Source of the DNA: JAUXFS01 sp963772635
Lineage (GTDB): Bacteria; Pseudomonadota; Alphaproteobacteria; Rhodospirillales; Defluviicoccaceae
Assembly (NCBI GenBank): GCA_963772635.1
Contig: CAVYYK010000017.1
Coordinates: forward strand, 62,001-126,000
Length of the DNA stretch: 64,000 bases
Direction of reading: 5' to 3'
How positions within the stretch are numbered: position 1 is the first letter of the stretch; every line of letters begins with the position of its first letter. Both the position numbers and the translations under genes were made by a program. Positions 25,521-35,507 of the stretch are shown piece after piece. The notes beneath the pieces are model-generated. The model was given only the letters and a program-made list of their open reading frames with translations. It did no database searches and was not told the DNA's origin.

Positions 25521-27464
25521 ATGACTGCTTCCGCCTCCGGCGCCACCGGTGAAGAGACCCATCCCGCCCTCAGTGAGAGCTTCTCCGCATTGCTCGACGA
25601 GTCCCTGGGCGAAGACGGAGGGTTCATTGGCCGGGTTGTCAAGGGTACCGTCGTCAGCATCAACAACGACATTGTCGTCGTCGACGTCGGCCTGAAATCC
25701 GAGGGACGGGTTCCTTTGAAGGAGTTCGGCACCCCGGGCCGCGACATCACGTTGGCGCCGGGCGACACCGTCGATGTGTTTGTCGAGCGTTTCGAGGACA
25801 AGGACGGCCTGGTCGGCCTGAGCCGCGAGAAGGCGCGCCGCGAGGAGGCGTGGAACCTGCTCGAGACGGCGTTCAACAAGGGCGAGCGGATCAACGGCAC
25901 CATCTTCGGCCGCGTCAAGGGCGGTTTCATCGTCGATCTCGCCGGCGCCGTAGCATTTCTGCCGGGAAGTCAGGTGGATATCCGCCCGGTGCGCGACATC
26001 GGCCCGCTGATGAACACGCCGCAGCCGTTCCAGATCCTGAAGATGGATCGCAGCCGCAACAACATCGTCGTCTCGCGCCGTGCGGTGCTCGAGGAGACCC
26101 GTGCCGAAGCCCGCTCCGAGTTGATCGCCAACCTCAAGGAAGGCCAGGTGCTGGAAGGGGTGGTCAAGAACATCACCGATTACGGCGCGTTCGTCGATCT
26201 CGGCGGCGTCGATGGGCTGCTGCACGTGACCGACATCTCCTGGAAGCGCATCAACCATCCAACGGAGGCGCTGCAGATCGGCGAAACGGTCAACGTTCAG
26301 GTGATCCGCTTCAATTCGGAGACCCAGCGTATCTCGCTCGGCATGAAGCAACTGGAGGCGGACCCCTGGGACGGCGTCGAGGTCAAGTATCCGGTCACCG
26401 CCAAGTTCACCGGCCGGGTCACCAACATCACCGACTACGGCGCCTTCATCGAGTTGGAGCCGGGAGTCGAAGGTTTGGTCCATGTCTCCGAGATGAGTTG
26501 GACCAAAAAGAACGTGCATCCCGGCAAGATCGTCTCCACCAGTCAGGAAGTGGAGGTCGTGGTCCTCGACGTCGACAAGGAGAAGCGTCGGATCAGCCTC
26601 GGTCTCAAGCAGTGCATGGCCAATCCCTGGGAGGCGTTCCTCGAGAGCCATCCCGTCGGCTCGGTGGTCGAGGGAGAGATCAAGAACATCACCGAATTCG
26701 GTCTGTTCATCGGGTTGCTCGGGGAGATCGACGGCATGGTCCACTTCTCCGACCTGTCGTGGACCCAGACCGGCGAGGAAGCGGCGAGCGAGTACAACAA
26801 GGGAGACATCGTTCGCGCCAAGCTGCTCGACGTCGACGTGGAGAAGGAACGGATCAGCCTCGGCGTGAAGCAACTGGAAGACGATCCGTTCGCATCGGGC
26901 GTCGCCAAGATGAAGAAGGGGGCCGTGGTTACGTGTACGGTCACCTCCGTGCTCGACAACGGGGTCGAGGTCAAAGTCGGTGACGGGGTGACAGGCTTCA
27001 TCCGCAAGGCCGACCTGTCCCGCGACCGCGGTGAGCAGCGGCCCGACCGGTTCGCACCGGGAGAGAAAGTCGACGCCAAGATCACCCAGGTCGACCATGG
27101 CGGGCGCAAGCTGGTGCTGTCGATCAAGGCGCGCGAGGTGGAGGAGGAGAAGAAGGCGGTCGCGGCCTACGGTTCCTCCGATTCCGGGGCGAGCCTCGGT
27201 GACATTCTCGGCGCCGCCATCAAGGAGAAGCAAGCTTCCGCCGAGCGGGCCGAAGCCGCAGCTCTGGATAACGATGAGCCCGCCGAGACGGAATTGGTTG
27301 GGGCCGTCGACGTTGCGCCGGAGGTTGAGGACAAGGCTGAGGACGCCGAGGCCGCACCCGAAGAGGAGGCCGTGAGCGCGGCCCGGGCGGACGAGGAATC
27401 CGAGCCCGAACCGGAGGAGACCGGCAAAAAGCGGACGGGCAAGAAGGAAAAGCCCGCCGGCTGA
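25521..27464 (+). CDS. rpsA: Small ribosomal subunit protein S1
   Basis: About 647 residues with six S1 repeats. Typical repeat starts are GRVVKGTVVSINNDIVVVDV, NGTIFGRVKGGFIVDLAGAV and GVVKNITDYGAFVDLGGVDG. S1 binds mRNA and is needed for initiation on many messages. The final domain is followed by an extra acidic tail of about 100 residues (rich in Glu, Ala and Asp, ending KKRTGKKEKPAG), making the protein longer than the roughly 560-570 residues usual in the class. The ATG at 25521 has GAGGA 11 bases upstream and gives the usual MTASAS-type leader; an ATG 33 bases earlier is possible. It lies between cmk and sppA/ihfB. Confidence 0.97.
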   Translation: MTASASGATGEETHPALSESFSALLDESLGEDGGFIGRVVKGTVVSINNDIVVVDVGLKSEGRVPLKEFGTPGRDITLAPGDTVDVFVERFEDKDGLVGLSREKARREEAWNLLETAFNKGERINGTIFGRVKGGFIVDLAGAVAFLPGSQVDIRPVRDIGPLMNTPQPFQILKMDRSRNNIVVSRRAVLEETRAEARSELIANLKEGQVLEGVVKNITDYGAFVDLGGVDGLLHVTDISWKRINHPTEALQIGETVNVQVIRFNSETQRISLGMKQLEADPWDGVEVKYPVTAKFTGRVTNITDYGAFIELEPGVEGLVHVSEMSWTKKNVHPGKIVSTSQEVEVVVLDVDKEKRRISLGLKQCMANPWEAFLESHPVGSVVEGEIKNITEFGLFIGLLGEIDGMVHFSDLSWTQTGEEAASEYNKGDIVRAKLLDVDVEKERISLGVKQLEDDPFASGVAKMKKGAVVTCTVTSVLDNGVEVKVGDGVTGFIRKADLSRDRGEQRPDRFAPGEKVDAKITQVDHGGRKLVLSIKAREVEEEKKAVAAYGSSDSGASLGDILGAAIKEKQASAERAEAAALDNDEPAETELVGAVDVAPEVEDKAEDAEAAPEEEAVSAARADEESEPEPEETGKKRTGKKEKPAG

Positions 27465-27501
27465 ATTCCGCTGGGGATGGGCCTCGGCACTCGGAGCGAG
27501 C

Positions 27502-28410
27502 ATGGTCCTGGACGCCGATATCGTCGTTGACCGGCGCCGCCTCAAGCGGCGTCTGACCTTGTGGCGGATCGCCGCGGTGGTTGCCGTGGTTCTGGCGGTG
27601 ATCGCCGTCGTCGGGCGTTTCGGCGGGCTCTACGAGCGCGCCCACGTCGGACGGCTTTCCATCGAAGGCATCATCGTCGACGATCCGCGGCGCGATCAGG
27701 CTCTGATCGACGTTGCCGACGACGACGACGTGCGGGCGTTGATCGTGCGCATCGACAGCCCTGGCGGCACTGTCGTCGGCGGCGAAGCGCTATATCACCA
27801 CCTGCGCCGGGTCGCCGAGCGCAAACCGGTGGTGGCGGTGATGGGCGAGGTGGCGACGTCTGCGGCATACATGACCGCGATCGCCAGCGATCGCATTATC
27901 GCCCGCGAAGGAACGATCACCGGGTCGATCGGCGTCATCATGCAGACCGCCGATCTCACCGGCCTTCTCGACAGGATCGGGGTCAAGCCGGAGTCGGTCA
28001 AGAGTACGCCGTTGAAGGCCCAACCCAATCCTTTGGAGACCTTTACCCCGGCGGCTCGCGAAGCCGCCCGCGAGGTGGTCCTCGATCTCTACGAGATGTT
28101 CGTGGGCATGGTCGAGGAGCGCCGGCGGCTGGGCCATGAACGGACCCTCGCGCTGGCCGACGGCCGGGTGTTCACCGGCCGCCAGGCCGTCGCCAACGGG
28201 TTGATCGACGAACTCGGCGGCGAGGCGGAGGCCCGTGCCTGGCTGGACGAGGTCGGCAACGTCGACTCGGCGGTTCCGGTGCGCGACGTGGAGATCGACC
28301 GGCCGGAGGACAGGCTTCGCGATCTGATCGGCGGTCTGGTCGGAAAAGCGATTTTTTCTGAAAGGCTTAGGCTTGACGGACTGATCTCCCTCTGGCACCC
28401 TGAGCTGTAG
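27502..28410 (+). CDS. sppA: Signal peptide peptidase SppA
   Basis: A 302-residue short-form SppA (about half the E. coli enzyme). One membrane anchor lies at residues 20-40 and the catalytic domain is outside the cytoplasm. The serine nucleophile is in GEVATSAAYMTAIASD (Ser120) and the general-base lysine in STPLKAQPNP (Lys172), both intact. SIDSPGG-type binding strands are also seen (VRIDSPGGTVVGGEALY). SppA degrades cleaved signal peptides in the inner membrane. GGAG lies 5 bases before the ATG. It sits between rpsA and ihfB in the same direction. Confidence 0.94.
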   Translation: MVLDADIVVDRRRLKRRLTLWRIAAVVAVVLAVIAVVGRFGGLYERAHVGRLSIEGIIVDDPRRDQALIDVADDDDVRALIVRIDSPGGTVVGGEALYHHLRRVAERKPVVAVMGEVATSAAYMTAIASDRIIAREGTITGSIGVIMQTADLTGLLDRIGVKPESVKSTPLKAQPNPLETFTPAAREAAREVVLDLYEMFVGMVEERRRLGHERTLALADGRVFTGRQAVANGLIDELGGEAEARAWLDEVGNVDSAVPVRDVEIDRPEDRLRDLIGGLVGKAIFSERLRLDGLISLWHPEL

Positions 28411-28494
28411 CGCGCGCCGGGAAACGGCATGCGCAGGCCCGCCTCATAACCGGTGCCGGTTGAGGGGGTGAATTCGGGGGAGGGAGACTCGCCG

Positions 28495-28779
28495 ATGACC
28501 AAGTCGGAGCTGATTGCGCGTCTTGCCGCGGCCAATCCACATCTCTATCAGCGGGATATGGAACGGATCGTCACCACCATCTTCGAGGAAATCACTTCCG
28601 CTCTTGCCCGTGGTGACCGGGTCGAGCTGAGGGGGTTCGGCGCCTTTTCGGTCAAGCAGCGCGGGTCGCGGACCGGGCGCAATCCGCGGACCGGCGAGGC
28701 GGTGAGCGTGTCGGCCAAGTACATTCCGTACTTCAAGACGGGCAAGGAACTGCGCGAGAAAATCAACGAAGGCGGCTGA
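28495..28779 (+). CDS. ihfB: Integration host factor subunit beta
   Basis: A 94-residue HU/IHF-family DNA-bending protein starting MTKSELIARLAAANPHLYQR. The beta-arm signature is complete: VELRGFGAFSVKQRGSRTGR, then NPRTGEAVSVSAKYIPYFKT. With IhfA it bends DNA at specific sites and helps sigma-54 promoters such as those of flagellar genes. The ATG is chosen over one 14 codons upstream because GGAGGGAG stands before it and the conserved N-terminus begins there. The position after rpsA and sppA is typical. Confidence 0.96.
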   Translation: MTKSELIARLAAANPHLYQRDMERIVTTIFEEITSALARGDRVELRGFGAFSVKQRGSRTGRNPRTGEAVSVSAKYIPYFKTGKELREKINEGG

Positions 28780-28820
28780 ACCAACCGGTCCTTTTCAGGG
28801 CGGAGGCTTTTGATTTTGCT

Positions 28821-29156
28821 ATGAAGTTCTTTTTTTGGATCGTTGTTCTGCCGATCTCGCTGGCTGTTCTCGTATTTGCGGTGATCAACACCCAGATGGT
28901 GGAGGTCGACCTGTTCGTTTACGCGGTGCCGCTACCGTTGTTCGCAATCGGGTTGATCGGGGTTTTCGTCGGTTTCGTCTGGGGCGGCGTGATCGCTTGG
29001 CTTCACGGCGGCAAGGCGCGGCAGCGGGCGCGAGACTATGCGCGACGGGCGGAATCCGATCGGCGCGAAATGGCGATTCTGCAGGAAAGACTGAGGAAGC
29101 TGGAACGCGCTGAAAAGCAGGCGACGATTCCTCTTCCGCCCGCCAATGCGGCCTGA
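28821..29156 (+). CDS. lapA: LapA-family membrane protein (DUF1049)
   Basis: A 111-residue protein with two membrane helices (about 3-22 and 40-62) and a basic, coiled-coil-like C-terminal part (RARDYARRAESDRREMAILQ). The pattern ending the first helix with VINTQMVEVDLF is typical of the LapA domain. In E. coli LapA works with LapB in lipopolysaccharide assembly and control of LpxC; no LapB gene is adjacent here. The gene follows ihfB by 41 bases, as in many proteobacteria, and precedes pyrF. Confidence 0.85.
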   Translation: MKFFFWIVVLPISLAVLVFAVINTQMVEVDLFVYAVPLPLFAIGLIGVFVGFVWGGVIAWLHGGKARQRARDYARRAESDRREMAILQERLRKLERAEKQATIPLPPANAA

Positions 29157-29262
29157 ACCAGCGGCGCGGCGCTGGTCTGGCGAACGGCAACGAAGTATAA
29201 CCGCTGCGGTGATCCCGAAGATTGCCGTGACAACATGCCCGACCTGAAATCGTGAAGCGCCC

Positions 29263-29982
29263 ATGAAGAACCCGTCGGACCGTATCGTCGTCGCGTTGGA
29301 CACGACCGATGTGGAGCGGGCGCTTTCGATGGCGAGGGGGCTCGAGGGTCTGGTCGGCGGCATCAAGTTGGGCAAGGAGTTCTTCACCGCCAACGGCCCG
29401 GCCGGCGTGCAGCGGATCGCCGAGCTCGGTCTGCCGATGTTCCTCGACCTCAAGTACCATGACATCCCGAGCACGGTGGCGGGCGCGGTTCGCGCGGCAC
29501 TGCCGCTCGAACCGTTCATGCTCAACGTTCACGCCCTGGGTGGCGCGGCGATGATGCGTGCGGCCGCCGACGCGGCAGCCGAAGCCGGCGCCAAACGGCC
29601 GATGGTTCTCGCGGTGACGGTGTTGACGTCGCTGGTCACCGCGGACTTGGCTGCCGTCGGCATTTTCGGAACGGTGCGCGACCAGGTCGTGCGCCTGGCG
29701 GTGATGGCCAAGGACTGCGGCCTCGACGGGGTGGTCTGTTCGGCGGAGGAGGTGGTGGCGTTGAGGGGCGCCTGCGGCAGGAACTTCAAACTCGTCGTTC
29801 CGGGCATCCGCCCGAGCTGGGCCTCCGCCGGCGATCAGAAGCGTATCGTCACTCCAGCCGATGCGGTTGCGCTCGGCGCCGATTTCCTGGTGATCGGGCG
29901 GCCGATCACCACCGCCGCCAACCCAGCCGAGGCGGCGCGGCGGATCGGCGAGGAGATCACCGCGCTCGCAGATGCCGGTTGA
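29263..29982 (+). CDS. pyrF: Orotidine 5'-phosphate decarboxylase
   Basis: A 239-residue TIM-barrel enzyme converting OMP to UMP. The catalytic motif LDLKYHDIPSTV gives Asp62, Lys64 and Asp67; the phosphate-binding end reads VVPGIRPSWASAGDQKRIVT. The N-terminus DRIVVALDTTD is normal. It is complete and overlaps trpF by 11 bases, so pyrimidine and tryptophan genes are transcriptionally joined here. The pyrE partner lies 5 kb upstream in the opposite orientation. Confidence 0.97.
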   Translation: MKNPSDRIVVALDTTDVERALSMARGLEGLVGGIKLGKEFFTANGPAGVQRIAELGLPMFLDLKYHDIPSTVAGAVRAALPLEPFMLNVHALGGAAMMRAAADAAAEAGAKRPMVLAVTVLTSLVTADLAAVGIFGTVRDQVVRLAVMAKDCGLDGVVCSAEEVVALRGACGRNFKLVVPGIRPSWASAGDQKRIVTPADAVALGADFLVIGRPITTAANPAEAARRIGEEITALADAG

Positions 29983-30613
29983 CGTCAAGATCTGCGGGCT
30001 GAGCACGCCCGAGGCCGTGACCGCTGCGGTCGAGGGCGGGGCCCGCTATATCGGCTTCGTCTTCTTCCCGCCGTCGCCGCGGTCGTTGACCCCGTCTCGG
30101 GCCGCGGCGCTTCTGGCTTCGGCGCCGACCGGGCCGACCCGGGTCGGCTTGTTCGTCGATGCCGACGACGCGCTGCTGGACGAAGTGCTCGCCGCCGTCG
30201 CCCTGGACATGGTGCAGTTGCATGGCGCGGAACCGCCGGAACGGGTGGCCGAGGTCAAGGCGCGGTATGGTATTCGGGTGATCAAGGCGGTGCCGATCGC
30301 CGACGCCGACGATCTCGTCCCGGCGCGGTCCTACGAGGGCGCAGCCGACATGCTTCTGTTCGATGCCCGGCCACCGAAGGGCGCCAGCCGTCCCGGGGGA
30401 AACGCCCGGGCTTTCGACTGGTCGCTGGTCCGGGACCGGGGATGGCGCCTGCCGTGGTTGCTGGCCGGGGGTATCGACGCGGAAAACGTCGTCGAGGCGG
30501 TGCGCGCCAGCGGCGCTCCGGCGGTCGACGTCTCCTCTGGTGTCGAGGACCGGCCGGGGCTCAAGAACCCGGCCAAAATCCGGACGTTGCTGAAGATCGC
30601 CGCGGCAATCTGA
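29972..30613 (+). CDS. trpF: Phosphoribosylanthranilate isomerase
   Basis: A 213-residue TIM barrel starting VDVKICGLSTPEAVTAAV, with the catalytic Cys in KICG. Further motifs are RYIGFVFFPPSPRSL, DMVQLHGAEPPE and LLAGGIDAENVVEAV. It isomerises N-(5-phosphoribosyl)anthranilate in tryptophan synthesis. It overlaps pyrF and precedes trpB by 112 bases. No tryptophan-rich leader peptide was seen in that gap. Confidence 0.96.
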   Translation: MPVDVKICGLSTPEAVTAAVEGGARYIGFVFFPPSPRSLTPSRAAALLASAPTGPTRVGLFVDADDALLDEVLAAVALDMVQLHGAEPPERVAEVKARYGIRVIKAVPIADADDLVPARSYEGAADMLLFDARPPKGASRPGGNARAFDWSLVRDRGWRLPWLLAGGIDAENVVEAVRASGAPAVDVSSGVEDRPGLKNPAKIRTLLKIAAAI

Positions 30614-30725
30614 GGCGCCGACCGGTGGCCGCCCCGGTCGTAGGTGCACAAGAACCTTTGTCCGGCGCTTCGAGGTGGCTTATATCGTCGCCTTAGAGGA
30701 CGTGATCCCGGACAATGAGCGATCC

Positions 30726-31933
<1,208 letters not shown>

Positions 31934-31937
<4 letters not shown>

Positions 31938-32782
31938 GTTCCGCCGGTCGCATCGGCCGCCGCTTCGAGGCACTGAAACGGGAGGGCCGGGGCGGTCTCG
32001 TCACCTTCGTAACCGCCGGCGATCCCGATCGCCGGACGTCGATGGAGGTTTTCCGCGGTCTGCCCGCCGCGGGAGCCGACGTCATCGAGTTGGGCGTCCC
32101 GTTCAGCGATCCGATGGCCGACGGACCGGCCATTCAGGCGGCGTCGCAGCGGGCGCTCAAGGCCGGTCAGACGCTGGCGGCAACCCTGGCGATGGTCGCC
32201 GAGTTTCGCCGTGGCGACGCCGATACTCCGGTCGTCCTGATGGGCTACTACAACCCGATCTATGTCTTTGGTGTCGAACGATTCGTCAGCGAGGCCGCCA
32301 CCGCCGGAGTCGATGCCCTGATCGTCGTCGACCTGCCGCCGGAAGAATGCGACGAGCTGCTCGGGCCGGCGGCGGCGACCGGTATCGATCTGATCTTCCT
32401 GGTGGCGCCGACCACCAAGGACGACCGCCTTGCGGTGGTATTGGCCAAAGCCGGCGGCTTCGTCTACTACGTGTCGATTACCGGCATCACCGGAACCGCG
32501 TCCGCGGTGGTGACCGACGTGGCGAGCGCGGTCGAACGCATTCGGCGCCACACCCGGATCCCCGTTGCCGTCGGTTTCGGCATCAAGACCCCGGAGCAGG
32601 CGGCGGAGATGGCCGTTGCGGCCGACGCCGCGGTCGTCGGCTCGGCTTTGGTCGCCAAGGTGGCGGAGAATCTCGACGAAACGGGTGCGGCTCTTCCCGG
32701 ACTGGTCGATGCGGTGCTCTCCTTCGTTGGCGAGCTCGCCGGCGGCGTCCGCGGGGCCGGCGTAAAAGGAGCAGCGGAATGA
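31934..32782 (+). CDS. trpA: Tryptophan synthase alpha chain
   Basis: A 282-residue TIM barrel that cleaves indole-3-glycerol phosphate. The catalytic Glu is in AGADVIELGVPFSDPMADGP and the catalytic Asp within the same motif; GFVYYVSITGITGT is the loop 6 region and AVGFGIKTPEQAAEM the phosphate-binding part. The start is GTG coupled to the trpB stop (GTGA). The stop overlaps the accD start by ATGA, a common alphaproteobacterial coupling between tryptophan and fatty acid genes. Confidence 0.96.
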
Positions 32783-33750
32783 GCTGGTTGACCAACGTTG
32801 TCCGTCCGAAGCTGAGGGAACTGGTCGGCGGCGGCCGGGAGGTTCCCGAAAACCTGTGGAACAAGTGTCCCAGTTGCGGACAGATGATCTTCCACCGGGA
32901 ATTGCAAAAGAGCTTCAGGGTCTGTCCACACTGCGGTCACCATATGCGCCTCGGCGTCAACGAGCGATTGGCGATGCTGTTCGACGACGGGGCTTATCAG
33001 ACCGTCGAGCTGCCCAAGACTCCCGCCGATCCGCTCAAGTTCCGCGACCGCAAGAAGTATACCGAACGCCTCAAGGAGGCCCAAACCAAGACCGGCCGGT
33101 CGGAGGCGCTGGCCGTGGCCCACGGCGACATGGGTGGGCAGCCGGTGGTGGTCGCGGCTTTGAATTTCGAATTCATGGGCGGCTCCATGGGCGTCGGCGT
33201 CGGCGAGGGGCTGATCACCGCCGCGCGCAAGGCGATCGCGGAAAAGGTGCCGTTGATCGTGATCCCGGCCTCGGGCGGCGCGCGGATGCAGGAGGGGATC
33301 CTGTCGTTGATGCAGATGGCCCGCACGACGATCGGCGTCGAGGAGGTGCGCGAGGCCGGCTTGCCGTACATCGTGGTTCTGACCGATCCGACCACCGGCG
33401 GCGTTTCCGCGTCCTTCGCCATGCTCGGAGACATCACCATCGCCGAGCCGGGGGCTGTGATCGGCTTCGCCGGCGCGCGGGTGATCGAGCAGACCATCCG
33501 CGAAAGTCTTCCGGAGGGCTTTCAGAGGGCCGAGTATCTGCTCGAACACGGCATGATCGACATGGTCGTGCACCGCCACGAACTTCGCGAGACCCTGGTC
33601 CGTCTCATCGGCCTCCTGCGCAACCCGCTTCCCTCGGCCGACAGGGTGCCGGTGATCCCGGAAATCGAGGACCGAAGGGACACGCCGCCCGACGAAGCCG
33701 CGACCGCTTCCGAAGTGTCGACCCCGCCATTGGAGCGCGCCGCTGAGTAG
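32779..33750 (+). CDS. accD: Acetyl-CoA carboxylase carboxyltransferase subunit beta
   Basis: A 323-residue subunit with the N-terminal zinc ribbon (Cys30, Cys33, Cys49, Cys52 in NKCPSCGQM and FRVCPHCGHH). The carboxyltransferase crotonase-fold follows, with LNFEFMGGSMGVGVGEGL, IPASGGARMQEGILSLMQMA and TDPTTGGVSASFAMLGD. With AccA it moves the carboxyl from biotin to acetyl-CoA. The last 40 residues are a variable acidic tail. Translation is coupled to trpA. Confidence 0.97.
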   Translation: MSWLTNVVRPKLRELVGGGREVPENLWNKCPSCGQMIFHRELQKSFRVCPHCGHHMRLGVNERLAMLFDDGAYQTVELPKTPADPLKFRDRKKYTERLKEAQTKTGRSEALAVAHGDMGGQPVVVAALNFEFMGGSMGVGVGEGLITAARKAIAEKVPLIVIPASGGARMQEGILSLMQMARTTIGVEEVREAGLPYIVVLTDPTTGGVSASFAMLGDITIAEPGAVIGFAGARVIEQTIRESLPEGFQRAEYLLEHGMIDMVVHRHELRETLVRLIGLLRNPLPSADRVPVIPEIEDRRDTPPDEAATASEVSTPPLERAAE

Positions 33751-35026
33751 CGACGTCGTCCTTTCCCGTCTCCAACGGTTGCATCCCAGGGTCATCGATC
33801 TTTCCCTGGGCAGGATCGAGCGGCTTTTGGCCCTCCTGGGGCGTCCGCAGGACCGATTGGCGCCGGTCTTTCATGTTGCAGGGACCAACGGCAAGGGCTC
33901 GGTGGTCGCTTTCGTCCGGGGGATGCTGGAGGCTCAAGGCCTTCGCGTCCACGTTTTCACCTCGCCGCACTTGGTGCGCTTCAACGAGCGAATCGTCGTT
34001 TCGGGCGAAGAAATCGACGAGGTCGCGTTGATCGCGGTGCTCGAGGAATGCGAGGCGGTCAACGGCGGCGAACCGATTACCTTCTTCGAAATCACCACCG
34101 CCGCGGCGCTGCTCGCCTTCGCGCGCGCGCCGGCGGACCTGACCCTGCTCGAGACCGGTCTCGGGGGGCGCCTCGACGCCACCAACGTGGTGCGGCGGCC
34201 GGCGTTGACCGCGATTACCCCGATCTCCGTCGATCACCAGTCGTTTCTCGGCGAGACGCTCGGCGAGATCGCCTTCGAGAAGGCCGGGATACTGAAACCC
34301 GGGGTCGATTGCGTCGTGGGCGCGCAGAGGCCGGAAGCGGCAGCGGTGATCCGCGACCGCGCCAAAGCCGTCGGTGCGCCGCTGATTCGGGAGGGCGTCG
34401 ACTGGTCGTCGAAAGCAACCACCGAGGGCATGATCGTCGAGAACGGCGAGGACAGGTTGAGCCTGCCGCGACCGGGCCTGCGCGGCGTTCATCAGGTTGC
34501 CAACGCCGGGTTGGCGGTCGCCTGCATCCGGCGCTTGCCGGGCGTTCACGTCGGAGCGGAGGCGGTTCGGCAGGGTCTGGAGAAGGTCAGATGGCCGGGA
34601 AGGCTGCAGCGGCTGGATAACGGGCGGCTGAGGTCGATGCTGCCGGGAGACTGGGAGCTTTGGCTCGACGGCGGCCACAATCCCGCTGCCGGCGAAGCCT
34701 TGGCGGTTCATGCTCGGGTCTGGCGGGACCGGCCGTTATGCGTGGTCCTGGGAATGCTGCGGAGCAAGGACGCGGCAGGGTTCGTCACCCCTTTGGCGCC
34801 CTTCGTCGGACGGCTGATCACCATCGCCATTCCCCGCGAGGAGGGCAGCCTCACCGCCGAGGACCTGGTGGCGACCGCCGCGACCGCCGGGCTCACCGCC
34901 GAGCCGGCGGCGGGACTGGAGGATGCCTTCGCCAGGTTGGCCCGCGAGACATCCGGCCCGGCCCGCGTGCTCGTCTGCGGCTCGCTTTACCTGGCGGGTG
35001 TGGTGCTGAGAGAGAACGGCATGTGA
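33743..35026 (+). CDS. folC: Folylpolyglutamate synthase / dihydrofolate synthase FolC
   Basis: About 427 residues. Mur-ligase-type motifs are FHVAGTNGKGSVVAFVRGML (ATP loop), LLETGLGGRLDATNVV and LWLDGGHNPAAGEALA. It adds glutamates to folates and makes dihydrofolate from dihydropteroate. Homologues normally begin SSDVVLSRLQRLHPRVIDLS, and that sequence is encoded upstream of the first usual start codon. I therefore place the start at CTG 33743, which overlaps the accD stop and has GGAG 7 bases upstream. TTG 33779 is the conservative alternative, and a base error near the start is also possible. Confidence 0.93.
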   Translation: MSSDVVLSRLQRLHPRVIDLSLGRIERLLALLGRPQDRLAPVFHVAGTNGKGSVVAFVRGMLEAQGLRVHVFTSPHLVRFNERIVVSGEEIDEVALIAVLEECEAVNGGEPITFFEITTAAALLAFARAPADLTLLETGLGGRLDATNVVRRPALTAITPISVDHQSFLGETLGEIAFEKAGILKPGVDCVVGAQRPEAAAVIRDRAKAVGAPLIREGVDWSSKATTEGMIVENGEDRLSLPRPGLRGVHQVANAGLAVACIRRLPGVHVGAEAVRQGLEKVRWPGRLQRLDNGRLRSMLPGDWELWLDGGHNPAAGEALAVHARVWRDRPLCVVLGMLRSKDAAGFVTPLAPFVGRLITIAIPREEGSLTAEDLVATAATAGLTAEPAAGLEDAFARLARETSGPARVLVCGSLYLAGVVLRENGM

Positions 35027-35043
35027 CCGCCTTGGCGGGAATC

Positions 35044-35067
35044 AAAAACCCCGCCTTTCGGCGGGGT
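35044..35067 (-). terminator. Rho-independent terminator of trxA
   Basis: A 7-bp perfect stem, CCCCGCC with GGCGGGG, closes a TTTC loop. On the minus strand it is followed by a run of five T. It lies 34 bases downstream of the trxA stop and 18 bases beyond the convergent folC stop. The A-rich side may let it act weakly in both directions. Confidence 0.9.
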
Positions 35068-35100
35068 CGGGTCAGCGGGACCGCGAGGCGGTGCGCCCGT

Positions 35101-35418
35101 TCACAAGACTGAATCGAGCCACTCGGACAACTTGCCTTTGGGCAGGGCGCCGATCTTGGTCGCCGCGACCTGTCCGTCCTTGAACAGCATCAGGGTGGGA
35201 ATTCCGCGCACCCCATACTTGGAGGGCGTCATCGGGTTTTCGTCGATATTGAGCTTGGCGATGGTGACCTTATCGCTCATCTCGGTGGCCAACGCTTCGA
35301 GCGCCGGCGCGATCTGCTTGCAAGGCCCGCACCATTCCGCCCAGAAATCGACAAGTACCGGCGTTTCGGCCTTGAGAACATCGGCGTTGAAAGAATCATC
35401 CGTAACGTGTTTCGGCAT
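35101..35418 (-). CDS. trxA: Thioredoxin
   Basis: A 105-residue thioredoxin with the active site WAEWCGPCKQ (Cys30 and Cys33), the cis-proline segment VRGIPTLMLFKDGQ and the central Asp of LVDFWA. It reduces protein disulfides in the cytoplasm. Its position after addA is conserved among alphaproteobacteria. It is a complete gene, ending in a clear terminator. Confidence 0.98.
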   Translation of the reverse strand: MPKHVTDDSFNADVLKAETPVLVDFWAEWCGPCKQIAPALEALATEMSDKVTIAKLNIDENPMTPSKYGVRGIPTLMLFKDGQVAATKIGALPKGKLSEWLDSVL

Positions 35419-35507
35419 TTTTCAAATCCTTTCAGCGAGTTAACGAAACCGGCTGGTAAAACTTTCTCGTCACGCTCGGGTCAATCTATGGAGCGTATAA
35501 GGCTTGG

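Noticed and set aside
24615..27545. A very long open frame on the minus strand opposite cmk and rpsA (over 970 codons).
   Set aside because: It is the antisense of rpsA, whose six S1 domains are unmistakable. GC-rich codon bias keeps the opposite strand open, and no domain is visible in it.
30614..30725. A possible tryptophan attenuator or leader peptide before trpB.
   Set aside because: No short frame with clustered Trp codons and no terminator-like hairpin was found in this gap.
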